From assembly GCA_028692205.1 (NCBI GenBank), contig JAQUXV010000080.1:1-9094 (forward strand): a stretch of 9,094 nucleotides of DNA. The letters are read 5' to 3'. Every line of letters starts with the position of its first letter. Position 1 is the first letter of the stretch. The stretch is from Eubacteriales bacterium (GTDB lineage Bacteria > Bacillota_A > Clostridia > Christensenellales > Aristaeellaceae). Positions 1 to 6,232 of the stretch are shown here, in pieces. The notes beneath the pieces are model-generated. The model was not told the DNA's origin and made no database searches. It saw only the letters and a list, made by a program, of their open reading frames with translations. Position numbers and translations under genes: made by a program.

Positions 1-8
1 AGTGCCGT

Positions 9-14
9 TATAAT
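9..14 (+). promoter_or_regulatory. -10 box of the first LacI gene
   Basis: A perfect TATAAT lies 49 bases before the start codon of the LacI-family gene. The -35 element would fall before base 1, so only half of the promoter is visible. A start site would be expected near 20-22, which places the operator at 23-41 right on the initial transcribed bases, a position suited to autorepression. Confidence 0.6.
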
Positions 15-22
15 GGCAACAG

Positions 23-41
23 AAATTGTAACCGTTACCAA
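23..41 (+). promoter_or_regulatory. LacI-family operator, copy 1
   Basis: The 19 bases AAATTGTAACCGTTACCAA recur exactly at 1072-1090. The core GTAACCGTTAC (28-38) is a perfect 11-base palindrome centred on C33, and the arms extend to 15 bases with one mismatch. An odd-centred dyad containing CG is a known operator form for LacI-family proteins (lac O1 is also odd-centred). It sits between the -10 box and the Shine-Dalgarno of the regulator gene, which suggests that the adjacent LacI protein represses its own transcription. That this protein is the binder is inferred from position. Confidence 0.78.
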
Positions 42-62
42 AACACTGCGAGGAGGATTTTT

Positions 63-1058
63 ATGGGCGTGACGATCCGTGACGTAGCCAAACACGCAGG
101 GGTTTCCGTCGCGACGGTTTCACGCTATCTCAACAATAGCCCCCTGATCGCGAGCGAATCGGTGGAGAAGGTTCGCCAGAGCATTCAAGCCTTGAATTAC
201 GAGCCGAACTTTATGGCCCGCAATTTGGGCAGCCTCCAATCCCACACCGTTGCGCTGCTGGTGGATAACGACAACCCCGAAACCTTTGGCGACAAGAACT
301 TTTTACAGATCCAGTACGGCGCGGAACACGCGCTGGCGGAGCACGGTTACTACCTGATGATTCTTTCGCTTACCGGCGCTAACCGGGAAAAAGCGCTGAA
401 AAAGCTGATCCGGGAGCACCGGGTGGATGGGGTTCTGCTGCCCGCGCAGCTCGCGAAAAAGTCCATCTGCAACTTTCTGGCGGACAACGGCATTCCGCAT
501 GTGGTCATCGGCCGTTGCATATGCGAAACGGCCAGCTGGCTGGATTTGGACAATATGATGGCCGGGCGGATTGCGACGGAGAAACTGCTGGATACCGGCG
601 CGCGCACGGTGCGCTTTGTGGGCAACGGCATGGAAAAGGTGTTTGTGAAGGAGCGCTTTGAAGGCTTCCGGCAGGCCATGGAGGCCGCCGGGTTCACGGC
701 AAACGAAGCAAGCGCGATACAGTGTCCGGGCGGCGCTGCCGAAGGCGCGGCGCTTGTGGCGGCAGAGCTGTATTACCCGGACGCCTATCTGGTTTCCGAT
801 AACGAAACGGCCTTCGGCATCCTGCGGGCGCTGCATGAGCGCGGCATTTCCGTGCCGGAACACGTGCAGTTGATCTCGTTTGACAACGGGTTGGCGACGC
901 GCCTCAGCGACCCGCCCATGACGGTGGTGGATATCGACGTGTATCAGCTGGGCATACAGGCTTCCGGCATGCTCTACGCCCAACTGGAAACGCCTACGCC
1001 GATCAACCAGCAATGCCTGATGCCGGTGGAACTGATTACCAGAGGCACAACGCGCTGA
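63..1058 (+). CDS. LacI-family transcriptional regulator, probable repressor of the maltodextrin operon
   Basis: A full-length LacI/GalR-family regulator of 331 residues, normal for the family. The N-terminal helix-turn-helix covers about residues 4-24 (IRDVAKHAGVSVATVSRYLN), with the recognition-helix pair V16-A17 of the GalR type. A hinge helix follows at about 50-60, with ARNL at 52-55; L55 matches the minor-groove leucine of the family. Residues 61-331 form the periplasmic-binding-protein-like sensor domain, with family landmarks VSDNETAFG at about 244 and ISFDNG at 271-276. The ATG at 63 follows AGGAGGA at 51-57. Identical operators lie before this gene and in the gap leading to the sugar importer, so it most likely represses both. 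The inducer cannot be read from the sequence; a maltose-type sugar is inferred from the neighbouring genes. The recognition-helix and hinge residues argue that DNA binding is intact. Confidence 0.93.
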   Translation: MGVTIRDVAKHAGVSVATVSRYLNNSPLIASESVEKVRQSIQALNYEPNFMARNLGSLQSHTVALLVDNDNPETFGDKNFLQIQYGAEHALAEHGYYLMILSLTGANREKALKKLIREHRVDGVLLPAQLAKKSICNFLADNGIPHVVIGRCICETASWLDLDNMMAGRIATEKLLDTGARTVRFVGNGMEKVFVKERFEGFRQAMEAAGFTANEASAIQCPGGAAEGAALVAAELYYPDAYLVSDNETAFGILRALHERGISVPEHVQLISFDNGLATRLSDPPMTVVDIDVYQLGIQASGMLYAQLETPTPINQQCLMPVELITRGTTR

Positions 1059-1071
1059 TTTTTCTTGTTCA

Positions 1072-1090
1072 AAATTGTAACCGTTACCAA
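1072..1090 (+). promoter_or_regulatory. LacI-family operator, copy 2, upstream of the transport operon
   Basis: An exact 19-base copy of the operator at 23-41, placed 13 bases after the regulator's stop codon and about 200 bases before the binding-protein gene. No strong promoter is obvious around it. The best weak candidate is TTGCGA (1091-1096) with TATCGA (1115-1120), 18 bases apart, directly downstream of the operator. Conservation of the site in both places is the best sequence evidence that the importer and glycosidase genes form a separate, repressible transcription unit under the upstream LacI protein. Confidence 0.78.
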
Positions 1091-1287
1091 TTGCGAAACA
1101 TGAGATGAAATCCGTATCGAAGAACCCGCCAACCCAAGCGTTCCATTCCATCCGCAAACAGAAGCCAACCGCCTGTACGGCGTTCGCCGCGATTGTGCAC
1201 GTCGCGCCGCAACCCCGAAGGCTACGGAGAAAGCGCGCGGAAGGATGAATAAAGAAACTACCGAACCGATAGAAGGAGGATATCCCG
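1091..1287 (+). other. Leader region of the sugar-transport operon
   Basis: A gap of about 200 bases with no convincing gene. It can form a hairpin CGCGA (1188-1192)/TCGCG (1202-1206) with a 9-base loop, preceded by a small CGGC/GCCG stem around 1178-1189. There is no U-tract and I recognise no riboswitch class. The region ends in the Shine-Dalgarno AAGGAGGA at 1273-1280, seven bases before the ATG of the binding-protein gene. It is probably an untranslated leader, with its start site somewhere near the operator. Confidence 0.4.
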
Positions 1288-2502
1288 ATGAAAAAAATCC
1301 TGTCCCTGTTGCTGGCGCTCGCGCTGCTGTGCGGGGCCGTACCGGCCGCGATGGCGCAGACGGAAATCACATTCTGGCACACCTACAGCGAGGGCGAAGA
1401 AGCGGTATTGAACGACGAGGTTATCCCCGCGTTTGAAGCGGCCTACCCTGATATTACGGTCAACGCCGTTCGGATGCCCTACGAAGGGCTGAACCAGCAG
1501 TTCGTTACCGCGGTGGCGGGCGATGTGGCGCCGGACGTGATCCGCATGGATATTACGTGGGTTGCGCAGATGGCCAAGCTGGGCGCGCTGGCTTCCGTGG
1601 ATGAATTGGACGGTTTCGACGCCATTCTGGCCGACGCGCTGTCCGGCCCTATGGCAACCACGCTCTACAATGGCAAGCATTACGGCCTGCCGCTGAACAC
1701 CAACACGACCGCCGCGGTCTTCAACGTGGCGCGCCTGCACGAGCTGGGCTTCAGCGAGCCGCCCAAAACGCTGGACGAGCTGCTTGCTGCTGTTGATAAA
1801 GCCGATCCGGCCAACGAGCAGTGGCTTTTCGCCATTCAGGGTTCCTTTAACTGGGCTATGCTGCCCTTTATCTGGACGCTTGGCGGTTCCATCACCGACG
1901 CCGATTACACTACGGCGACCGGCTACCTCAACGGCGAAGCGACCGTAAAAGCGATGGAGACGATTAAAGGCTGGTACGACCAGAATATCATCGGGCCCTG
2001 CATTCTGGGCGAAGCGCCGGATACCTGGGGCGGCGTCGAGGCGGGCAACTACGCCATGATCGTCGAAGGGCCGTGGTTCTTCAGCGGCAGCGAGGCGAAC
2101 GATAATTACGTCGCCACGACCATCCCCACAGTGAACGGGAACAGCTATTCCATCGTCGGCGGCGAGGACATTGTGATGACCAAAACCACCAAGAACGCCG
2201 AGGCAGCCTGGACGTTTATGCAGTATATGATGAGCGGGGACGCCCAGCTGGCGATGACCAAGGCGGGCCTGATCCCCACCATGGCGTCCAACCTGGACAA
2301 GATGGATACCTCCGTGTCGGCGTACCTGCCCGCGTATGTGGAGCAGCTGAAAACCGCCAACCCCCGCACGCCTTCCGCGGAATGGCCGAGCATCGAGGAA
2401 ATTCTCAACTCCACGTTCGAAAGCATCCTCCGCGGCAGCGTAAGCGCGCAGGATGGGCTGGATGCAGCCGCTGCGCAGATCGACGCGCTGCTTCAGGAAT
2501 AA
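1288..2502 (+). CDS. ABC transporter sugar-binding protein (family 1 extracellular solute-binding protein)
   Basis: Extracellular capture subunit of a carbohydrate importer, 404 residues, a normal length for MalE-like family 1 binding proteins. Residues 1-23 form a Sec signal peptide (two lysines, a leucine/alanine-rich core, then AMA before Q24). The mature start ITFWHTYSEGEE is typical of the family, as are APDVIRMDITWVAQMAKLGAL in the first lobe, YGLPLNTNT at the hinge, and the later GNYAMIVEGPWFFSG block. The one cysteine in the signal region, C15, follows L13-L14 and does not make a good lipobox, which is unusual for a Gram-positive binding protein. The start is supported by AAGGAGGA seven bases upstream. 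The gene leads an operon with two permeases and two intracellular alpha-glucan hydrolases, so malto-oligosaccharide or a related alpha-glucoside is the likely ligand; the ligand itself is inferred from context. Confidence 0.93.
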   Translation: MKKILSLLLALALLCGAVPAAMAQTEITFWHTYSEGEEAVLNDEVIPAFEAAYPDITVNAVRMPYEGLNQQFVTAVAGDVAPDVIRMDITWVAQMAKLGALASVDELDGFDAILADALSGPMATTLYNGKHYGLPLNTNTTAAVFNVARLHELGFSEPPKTLDELLAAVDKADPANEQWLFAIQGSFNWAMLPFIWTLGGSITDADYTTATGYLNGEATVKAMETIKGWYDQNIIGPCILGEAPDTWGGVEAGNYAMIVEGPWFFSGSEANDNYVATTIPTVNGNSYSIVGGEDIVMTKTTKNAEAAWTFMQYMMSGDAQLAMTKAGLIPTMASNLDKMDTSVSAYLPAYVEQLKTANPRTPSAEWPSIEEILNSTFESILRGSVSAQDGLDAAAAQIDALLQE

Positions 2503-2519
2503 ACTAAACGACTATCATT

Positions 2520-2551
2520 CCCGCGCCGGTTCGCATTCGGGCCGGCGCGGG
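2520..2551 (+). other. Perfect 10-bp GC hairpin after the binding-protein gene
   Basis: CCCGCGCCGG (2520-2529) pairs fully with CCGGCGCGGG (2542-2551) around a 12-base loop, 17 bases after the binding-protein stop codon. The bases after it (CGGTAAAAC) give no U-tract, so it does not look like a complete intrinsic terminator. By analogy with the structured malE-malF gap of enteric bacteria, it may protect the upstream message from 3' exonucleases and help keep binding protein in excess over permease. That role is inferred. Confidence 0.7.
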
Positions 2552-2561
2552 CGGTAAAACG

Positions 2562-2583
2562 ACCGGCGGGAACGCCCGCCGGT
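2562..2583 (+). other. Perfect 9-bp GC hairpin abutting the permease reading frame
   Basis: ACCGGCGGG (2562-2570) pairs fully with CCCGCCGGT (2575-2583) around the tetraloop AACG. The stem ends on the base before the ATG at 2584, leaving no room for a ribosome binding site for that codon. It shares the CCGGCG/CGCCGG core with the hairpin at 2520-2551, so arms of the two stems could also pair with one another in alternative folds. No U-tract follows. Confidence 0.7.
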
Positions 2584-3501
2584 ATGGTGGAAAGGATGAT
2601 CGCTTTGCAGCGCAATCTGCAATCCGGCCTTCGCCAGTGGCGCAGGGCGTTTCCCTTTGTGGGTCCGGCGCTGATCCTGCTGGGCTTCTTCGTGCTCTAC
2701 CCGCTGGGGCGCAACATCGTGATGAGCGTATCGACTTACGATCTTTTGCAGGATCAGATGACCGGCTTTGTGGGCATGCAGCATTACGCAGCCATGTTCG
2801 CCGACACAAAATACCTGATCGCGCTGCGCAACACCCTGCTGTATACGCTGATTACCGTTCCCGGGCAGATGCTTTTCGGGCTGATTCTCGCCTGCCTGCT
2901 CAACGCCGTCACCCGGGGCAAAACCACGTTCAAGGTGTTGAGTTATCTGCCGGTGATCACCTCGTGGGTCATCGTTTCACTGATCTTCAAGTTCATTTTT
3001 CTGTCGGGCAAGGGCGGGCTGGTGAACTTCGCGCTGCTCCAAACGGGGCTGGTGGCTAAGCCGGTGGCGTGGCTGCAGCAGGAGTGGACGGCGAACGCGG
3101 TGCTGTGGATGTTCGGCATCTGGAAGGGCGTCGGCTGGGTGATGATTATCGATCTGGCTGCTTTGCAGAATGTGCCCCGGGAGGTATACGAAGCCGCGCA
3201 GATGGATTCCGCCGGAACGGTGCAGACCTTCTTCCGCATCACGATTCCGATGGTGAAAAACACAACGCTGTACCTGTTGACGGTGCTGACCATCGGCGGG
3301 TTCGGCGCTTACATCCACGTGATGATGATCACCGAGGGCGCGCCGCTGGGAACGACCAATGAACTGATGAACCTGATGTACGATACCGCCTTTTCCAAGT
3401 ATGATTTCGGATACGCGGCCGCGCAGGCGGTCACAATGGGCGCGATGATCTTTGCGCTGACGGTGGCGCAGCGCCGCCTGACGCACGAAACGAAGAATTA
3501 G
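2584..3501 (+). CDS. ABC transporter permease, MalF/UgpA type (true start probably TTG 2605)
   Basis: One of two inner-membrane subunits of the sugar importer (binding-protein-dependent transport permease). Hydrophobic segments begin at FPFVGPALILLGFFVLYP (about residues 24-41) and about six are visible. The cytoplasmic coupling loop that contacts the ATPase is clear: EAAQMDSAG at 203-211 followed by RITIP at 218-222, matching the EAA...G...IxLP signature. The longest frame starts at ATG 2584 (305 residues), but that ATG abuts a hairpin and has no Shine-Dalgarno. TTG 2605 has AAAGGA at 2591-2596, eight bases before it, and gives a 298-residue protein beginning MQRNLQSGLRQWRR, more typical of this family; ATG 2596 is a third option without proper spacing. 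It pairs with the MalG-type permease 15 bases downstream. No ATPase gene is nearby, so a shared MsmX-type ATPase encoded elsewhere is inferred. Confidence 0.93.
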   Translation: MVERMIALQRNLQSGLRQWRRAFPFVGPALILLGFFVLYPLGRNIVMSVSTYDLLQDQMTGFVGMQHYAAMFADTKYLIALRNTLLYTLITVPGQMLFGLILACLLNAVTRGKTTFKVLSYLPVITSWVIVSLIFKFIFLSGKGGLVNFALLQTGLVAKPVAWLQQEWTANAVLWMFGIWKGVGWVMIIDLAALQNVPREVYEAAQMDSAGTVQTFFRITIPMVKNTTLYLLTVLTIGGFGAYIHVMMITEGAPLGTTNELMNLMYDTAFSKYDFGYAAAQAVTMGAMIFALTVAQRRLTHETKN

Positions 3502-3516
3502 GAAGGAGGGGAACCG

Positions 3517-4362
3517 ATGCAAATGGCCGTCGTTCGCTGGAAAACCGGCAGGTTCTTCTTATATCTGGCCCTCCTTGCGTTTTCCGCCATGGCGCTTATC
3601 CCGTTCCTGTACATGGTCGCAACCGCCATGACCCCGCATTCGTTCAGCCTTCCGTACCCGCCCAAACTGCTGCCGGACAGCTTTTATACGGCAAACTTTG
3701 TAGAGGCGTGGAGCGCCAACCATTTTTCCGAATATTTTGTAAACAGCCTGTTGGTGGGCGCGCTATCCACGGTGCTGACGATGCTGATTTCCTGCCTGGC
3801 GGCGTATGGCTTTGCGCGGCTGGAATTCCCGGGTAAAAACGCGCTTTTTCTGCTGCTTCTGTTCAGCATGATGGTGCCCACCCTGACCAACCTGATCTCA
3901 CAATTTCTGATGATTAAAAACTTCGGGCTGATGGATACCTACGTAGGGCTGATCCTCACGTATATCGGCACCAATGTTGCGGCGAACGTGTTTTTCCTTC
4001 GCAGCAGCTTCCTCTCCGTGCCGCGCGCGCTGGAGGAAAGCGTGGTCATCGACGGCGGCGGGCCGTGGACGATCTGGTTTCATATCGTCATTCCGCTGTC
4101 GCTGCCCGCTATCGGCACCTTCACCATTATCACCTTTTCCAACGTGTGGGACGAGTTTTTATATGCGCTGACGCTGATTAAAAGCCCGGCGAAACGGACG
4201 CTGCCGATTGCGCTGAAAATGTTTCAGGGGCAGAACCTGAACAACTGGAGCCTGATTTTCGCCGCGTCGCTGATTGCGCTGATTCCCATTCTGGCGGTTT
4301 ATATTACGCTGCAGAAGTATCTGATTCGCGGCGGCGTAACCGAAGGAATGTTGAAAGAGTAG
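3517..4362 (+). CDS. ABC transporter permease, MalG/UgpE type
   Basis: Second membrane subunit of the carbohydrate importer, 281 residues, the usual size for MalG-like permeases. It begins with a short basic stretch and a first membrane segment (about residues 13-35), has the family phrase PHSFSLPYPPKLLP near 41-54, and shows six hydrophobic segments. The coupling loop reads RALEESVVIDGGG (170-182) and then HIVIPLSLP, a variant of the EAA motif in which EAA is replaced by EES (173-175) while the glycine and proline are kept; this variation is common in MalG-type partners. The C-terminus, LQKYLIRGGVTEGMLKE, is typical of sugar permeases of this class. A very strong ribosome binding site (AAGGAGG, 3503-3509) sits in the 15-base gap after the first permease, and the next gene follows after 11 bases, so tight co-transcription is clear. 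Confidence 0.94.
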   Translation: MQMAVVRWKTGRFFLYLALLAFSAMALIPFLYMVATAMTPHSFSLPYPPKLLPDSFYTANFVEAWSANHFSEYFVNSLLVGALSTVLTMLISCLAAYGFARLEFPGKNALFLLLLFSMMVPTLTNLISQFLMIKNFGLMDTYVGLILTYIGTNVAANVFFLRSSFLSVPRALEESVVIDGGGPWTIWFHIVIPLSLPAIGTFTIITFSNVWDEFLYALTLIKSPAKRTLPIALKMFQGQNLNNWSLIFAASLIALIPILAVYITLQKYLIRGGVTEGMLKE

Positions 4363-4373
4363 GGGGAATCTGT

Positions 4374-6077
4374 TTGATCGTTTTTCACCAGAGCACGCTT
4401 CCGTGGGTGTGCGTTTACGCGGAGGCGCGCTGCCGGCTGCTGCTGAAGGCGGCGCGCGGCGACGTTGCCGAAGCCGCGGTTTGCTATTGCGACCCGTACG
4501 ATTACCTTCCCGGCGAGCCGAAAAGGCCGAACCTGCGGCAGATGCCGATGACGCGCCTTTCCGCTGCCGGGGCTTTCGACTGGTTCACATGTGAGGATAT
4601 CCCCCTTCCGACCCGGAAGCTGCATTATCATTTTAAGTTGACAAGCTTCGCGGGCGAGCGAACATTGTTTGCCGCCAACGGATTGCTATCGGAGAACGAA
4701 GCGGCCCGCGTGGAACCGTTTTTAATTTCGTATCGCTTTCCACGGCAAATTCTGCGCGTTCCTCAATGGGCAGGACGGTCGGTTTGGTATCAGATTTTTC
4801 CGGACCGGTTTGCGGATCATGTGCTCCGAGATGACGCCGAAACCTTCATGCCTGATCGGGAGAACTTTTGGGGCGGTACGTTGAAAGGCGTGCTGAACCG
4901 CTTGCCGGATTTGCGGGAACTGGGCGTGACGGGCGTTTACCTGAACCCGGTTTTCCAAAGCCCGTCCAATCACCGCTACGATACCGTGGATTATACGGCG
5001 GTGGATGCCCGGCTGGGAACGGAAAGCGATCTGCTGGCGCTGAGCGAAGCGCTGCACCGGCAGGGGATGCGCCTGATGCTGGACGGCGTATTCAACCATG
5101 CAAGCAACCGCTGTCCACAGTTCCGGCATGCGCTGGAGCACGGCAAGGCGTCGCCGTACTGGGACTGGTTTTTGTTCCGGGATGAGGCGCGGGCGCGGAG
5201 CCTTCCGGCGGACGAACTGTCGTCGGAGGAGATGAAAACCGATCCGCCCTACGAATGCTTCGCCTTTGCAGCCAATATGCCCAAATGGAACACCGACAAC
5301 CCGGCGGTGATCGACTACCTCACCGGCATTGCGGCGGACTGGACGCGTAAGCTGCGGCTGGACGCGTGGCGGCTGGACGTGCCGGACGAGATCAGCCCGC
5401 GCTTTTTATCCTCCTTTCGGGAACGGGTGAAGGCCGAGAACCCGCAGGTGGAGATCGTCGGGGAAATCTGGGGGGAACCGTGGCCGTGGCTAAACGGCGA
5501 TCAGTTCGACGGCGCGATGAACTATCCACTGTATTTTGCGGTGCGGGATTTTCTGCTGAGGGGCGTTATCAGCGCGCAGACGTTCTGCGACCGGATCAAC
5601 GAACTGACCGCGTGCCGCCCGCCTGAACGGTTCGCCGCCGACATGAATTTTATAGGGAATCACGATCTTCCGCGCGCCCTTACCGAGGCGGGCGGATGCA
5701 CCGCTGCGGTGAAAGCCGCGCTGTTATTGCTGTTGTTGCTGCCCGGCGAAGCCTGCCTGTATTACGGCGACGAGGTTGCCATGCGCGGCGGGCCCGACCC
5801 GGCCAACCGGGGCACGATGCGCCGGACGCTGGACGGCGAGGCAACGGCTATGCGCTGGTTCTGCCGGGAGGCGATCGCGCTACGCAAACAATGGCTGCAG
5901 GAAGGGTTTCGGGGAATACACTGCGAGGCGCCGGATGCGCAAAGCGCCTGCATACACTTGCAATACGGCAATCGCAAGGTGGATTTGCTGCTGGCGCCGG
6001 AAACTTTGCGAGAATGCGCCGATCTGGAAACGCCCGCGAAAATTCTTGCCATGGCAGGTAGGAAAGAAGAAGGGTAA
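4374..6077 (+). CDS. GH13_20-type cyclomaltodextrinase / neopullulanase / maltogenic amylase
   Basis: An intracellular alpha-glucan hydrolase of 567 residues with no signal peptide. About residues 1-120 correspond to the CBM34-like N-terminal domain; the catalytic barrel begins at WYQIFPDRF. The conserved GH13 regions are intact: DGVFNH (237-242); RLDVPDE with nucleophile D335; GEIWGE with acid/base E364; GNHD with D431 as the third catalytic acid. The subfamily markers MPKWNT, WLNGDQFDGAMNYP and YYGDEVAMRGGPDPANR support GH13_20, enzymes that cut cyclodextrins, pullulan or malto-oligosaccharides, mainly at alpha-1,4 bonds. A short C-terminal beta domain follows from about residue 490. The start is TTG 4374, supported by AGGGGG (4361-4366) that overlaps the stop of the preceding permease gene. 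Position directly after the importer suggests it processes the incoming dextrins. Exact substrate preference within this subfamily cannot be read from sequence. Confidence 0.92.
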   Translation: MIVFHQSTLPWVCVYAEARCRLLLKAARGDVAEAAVCYCDPYDYLPGEPKRPNLRQMPMTRLSAAGAFDWFTCEDIPLPTRKLHYHFKLTSFAGERTLFAANGLLSENEAARVEPFLISYRFPRQILRVPQWAGRSVWYQIFPDRFADHVLRDDAETFMPDRENFWGGTLKGVLNRLPDLRELGVTGVYLNPVFQSPSNHRYDTVDYTAVDARLGTESDLLALSEALHRQGMRLMLDGVFNHASNRCPQFRHALEHGKASPYWDWFLFRDEARARSLPADELSSEEMKTDPPYECFAFAANMPKWNTDNPAVIDYLTGIAADWTRKLRLDAWRLDVPDEISPRFLSSFRERVKAENPQVEIVGEIWGEPWPWLNGDQFDGAMNYPLYFAVRDFLLRGVISAQTFCDRINELTACRPPERFAADMNFIGNHDLPRALTEAGGCTAAVKAALLLLLLLPGEACLYYGDEVAMRGGPDPANRGTMRRTLDGEATAMRWFCREAIALRKQWLQEGFRGIHCEAPDAQSACIHLQYGNRKVDLLLAPETLRECADLETPAKILAMAGRKEEG

Positions 6078-6232
6078 CGGGCGTTTGAGGAAGAAGATAC
6101 TCCGCGGTGAACAATTACGCTGCGGCGTAAACGGCAAGTTTGCCGCCGCCGTTCTCTGCCCGGCAGGGCGATAGCGGTTCGCCGGATTTATAAGCGGGCA
6201 TCGCCGGAAGATGCCACAGGAGTGTGTACAAT
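6078..6232 (+). other. Gap between the two glycosidase genes
   Basis: A GC-rich gap of about 150 bases with no convincing gene, operator copy or U-tract terminator. It holds an inverted repeat CGGCAA (6132-6137)/TTGCCG (6140-6145), whose wider context AACGGC...GCCGTT can fold with a larger loop, and a direct repeat TCGCCGG at 6179-6185 and 6201-6207. The next gene's Shine-Dalgarno AGGAG lies at 6218-6222. Readthrough from the upstream gene is likely but not proven. Confidence 0.35.

Noticed and set aside
303..1382. Open frame of 359 codons on the minus strand across the first LacI gene and the operator gap
   Set aside because: It covers a well-supported LacI gene, the operator and the start of the binding-protein gene; its composition is that of a shadow frame.
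2520..2551. Hairpin as a rho-independent terminator
   Set aside because: No T-run follows, and the permeases downstream need transcription from the same operon.
2504..2809. Minus-strand open frame across the hairpin gap
   Set aside because: No ribosome binding site or recognisable sequence; it overlaps the permease start and owes its length to GC-rich DNA.
6224..6232. GTG start nine bases before ATG for the GH13_31 gene
   Set aside because: The AGGAG at 6218-6222 is one base from the GTG but ten from the ATG at 6233, so the ATG fits better.
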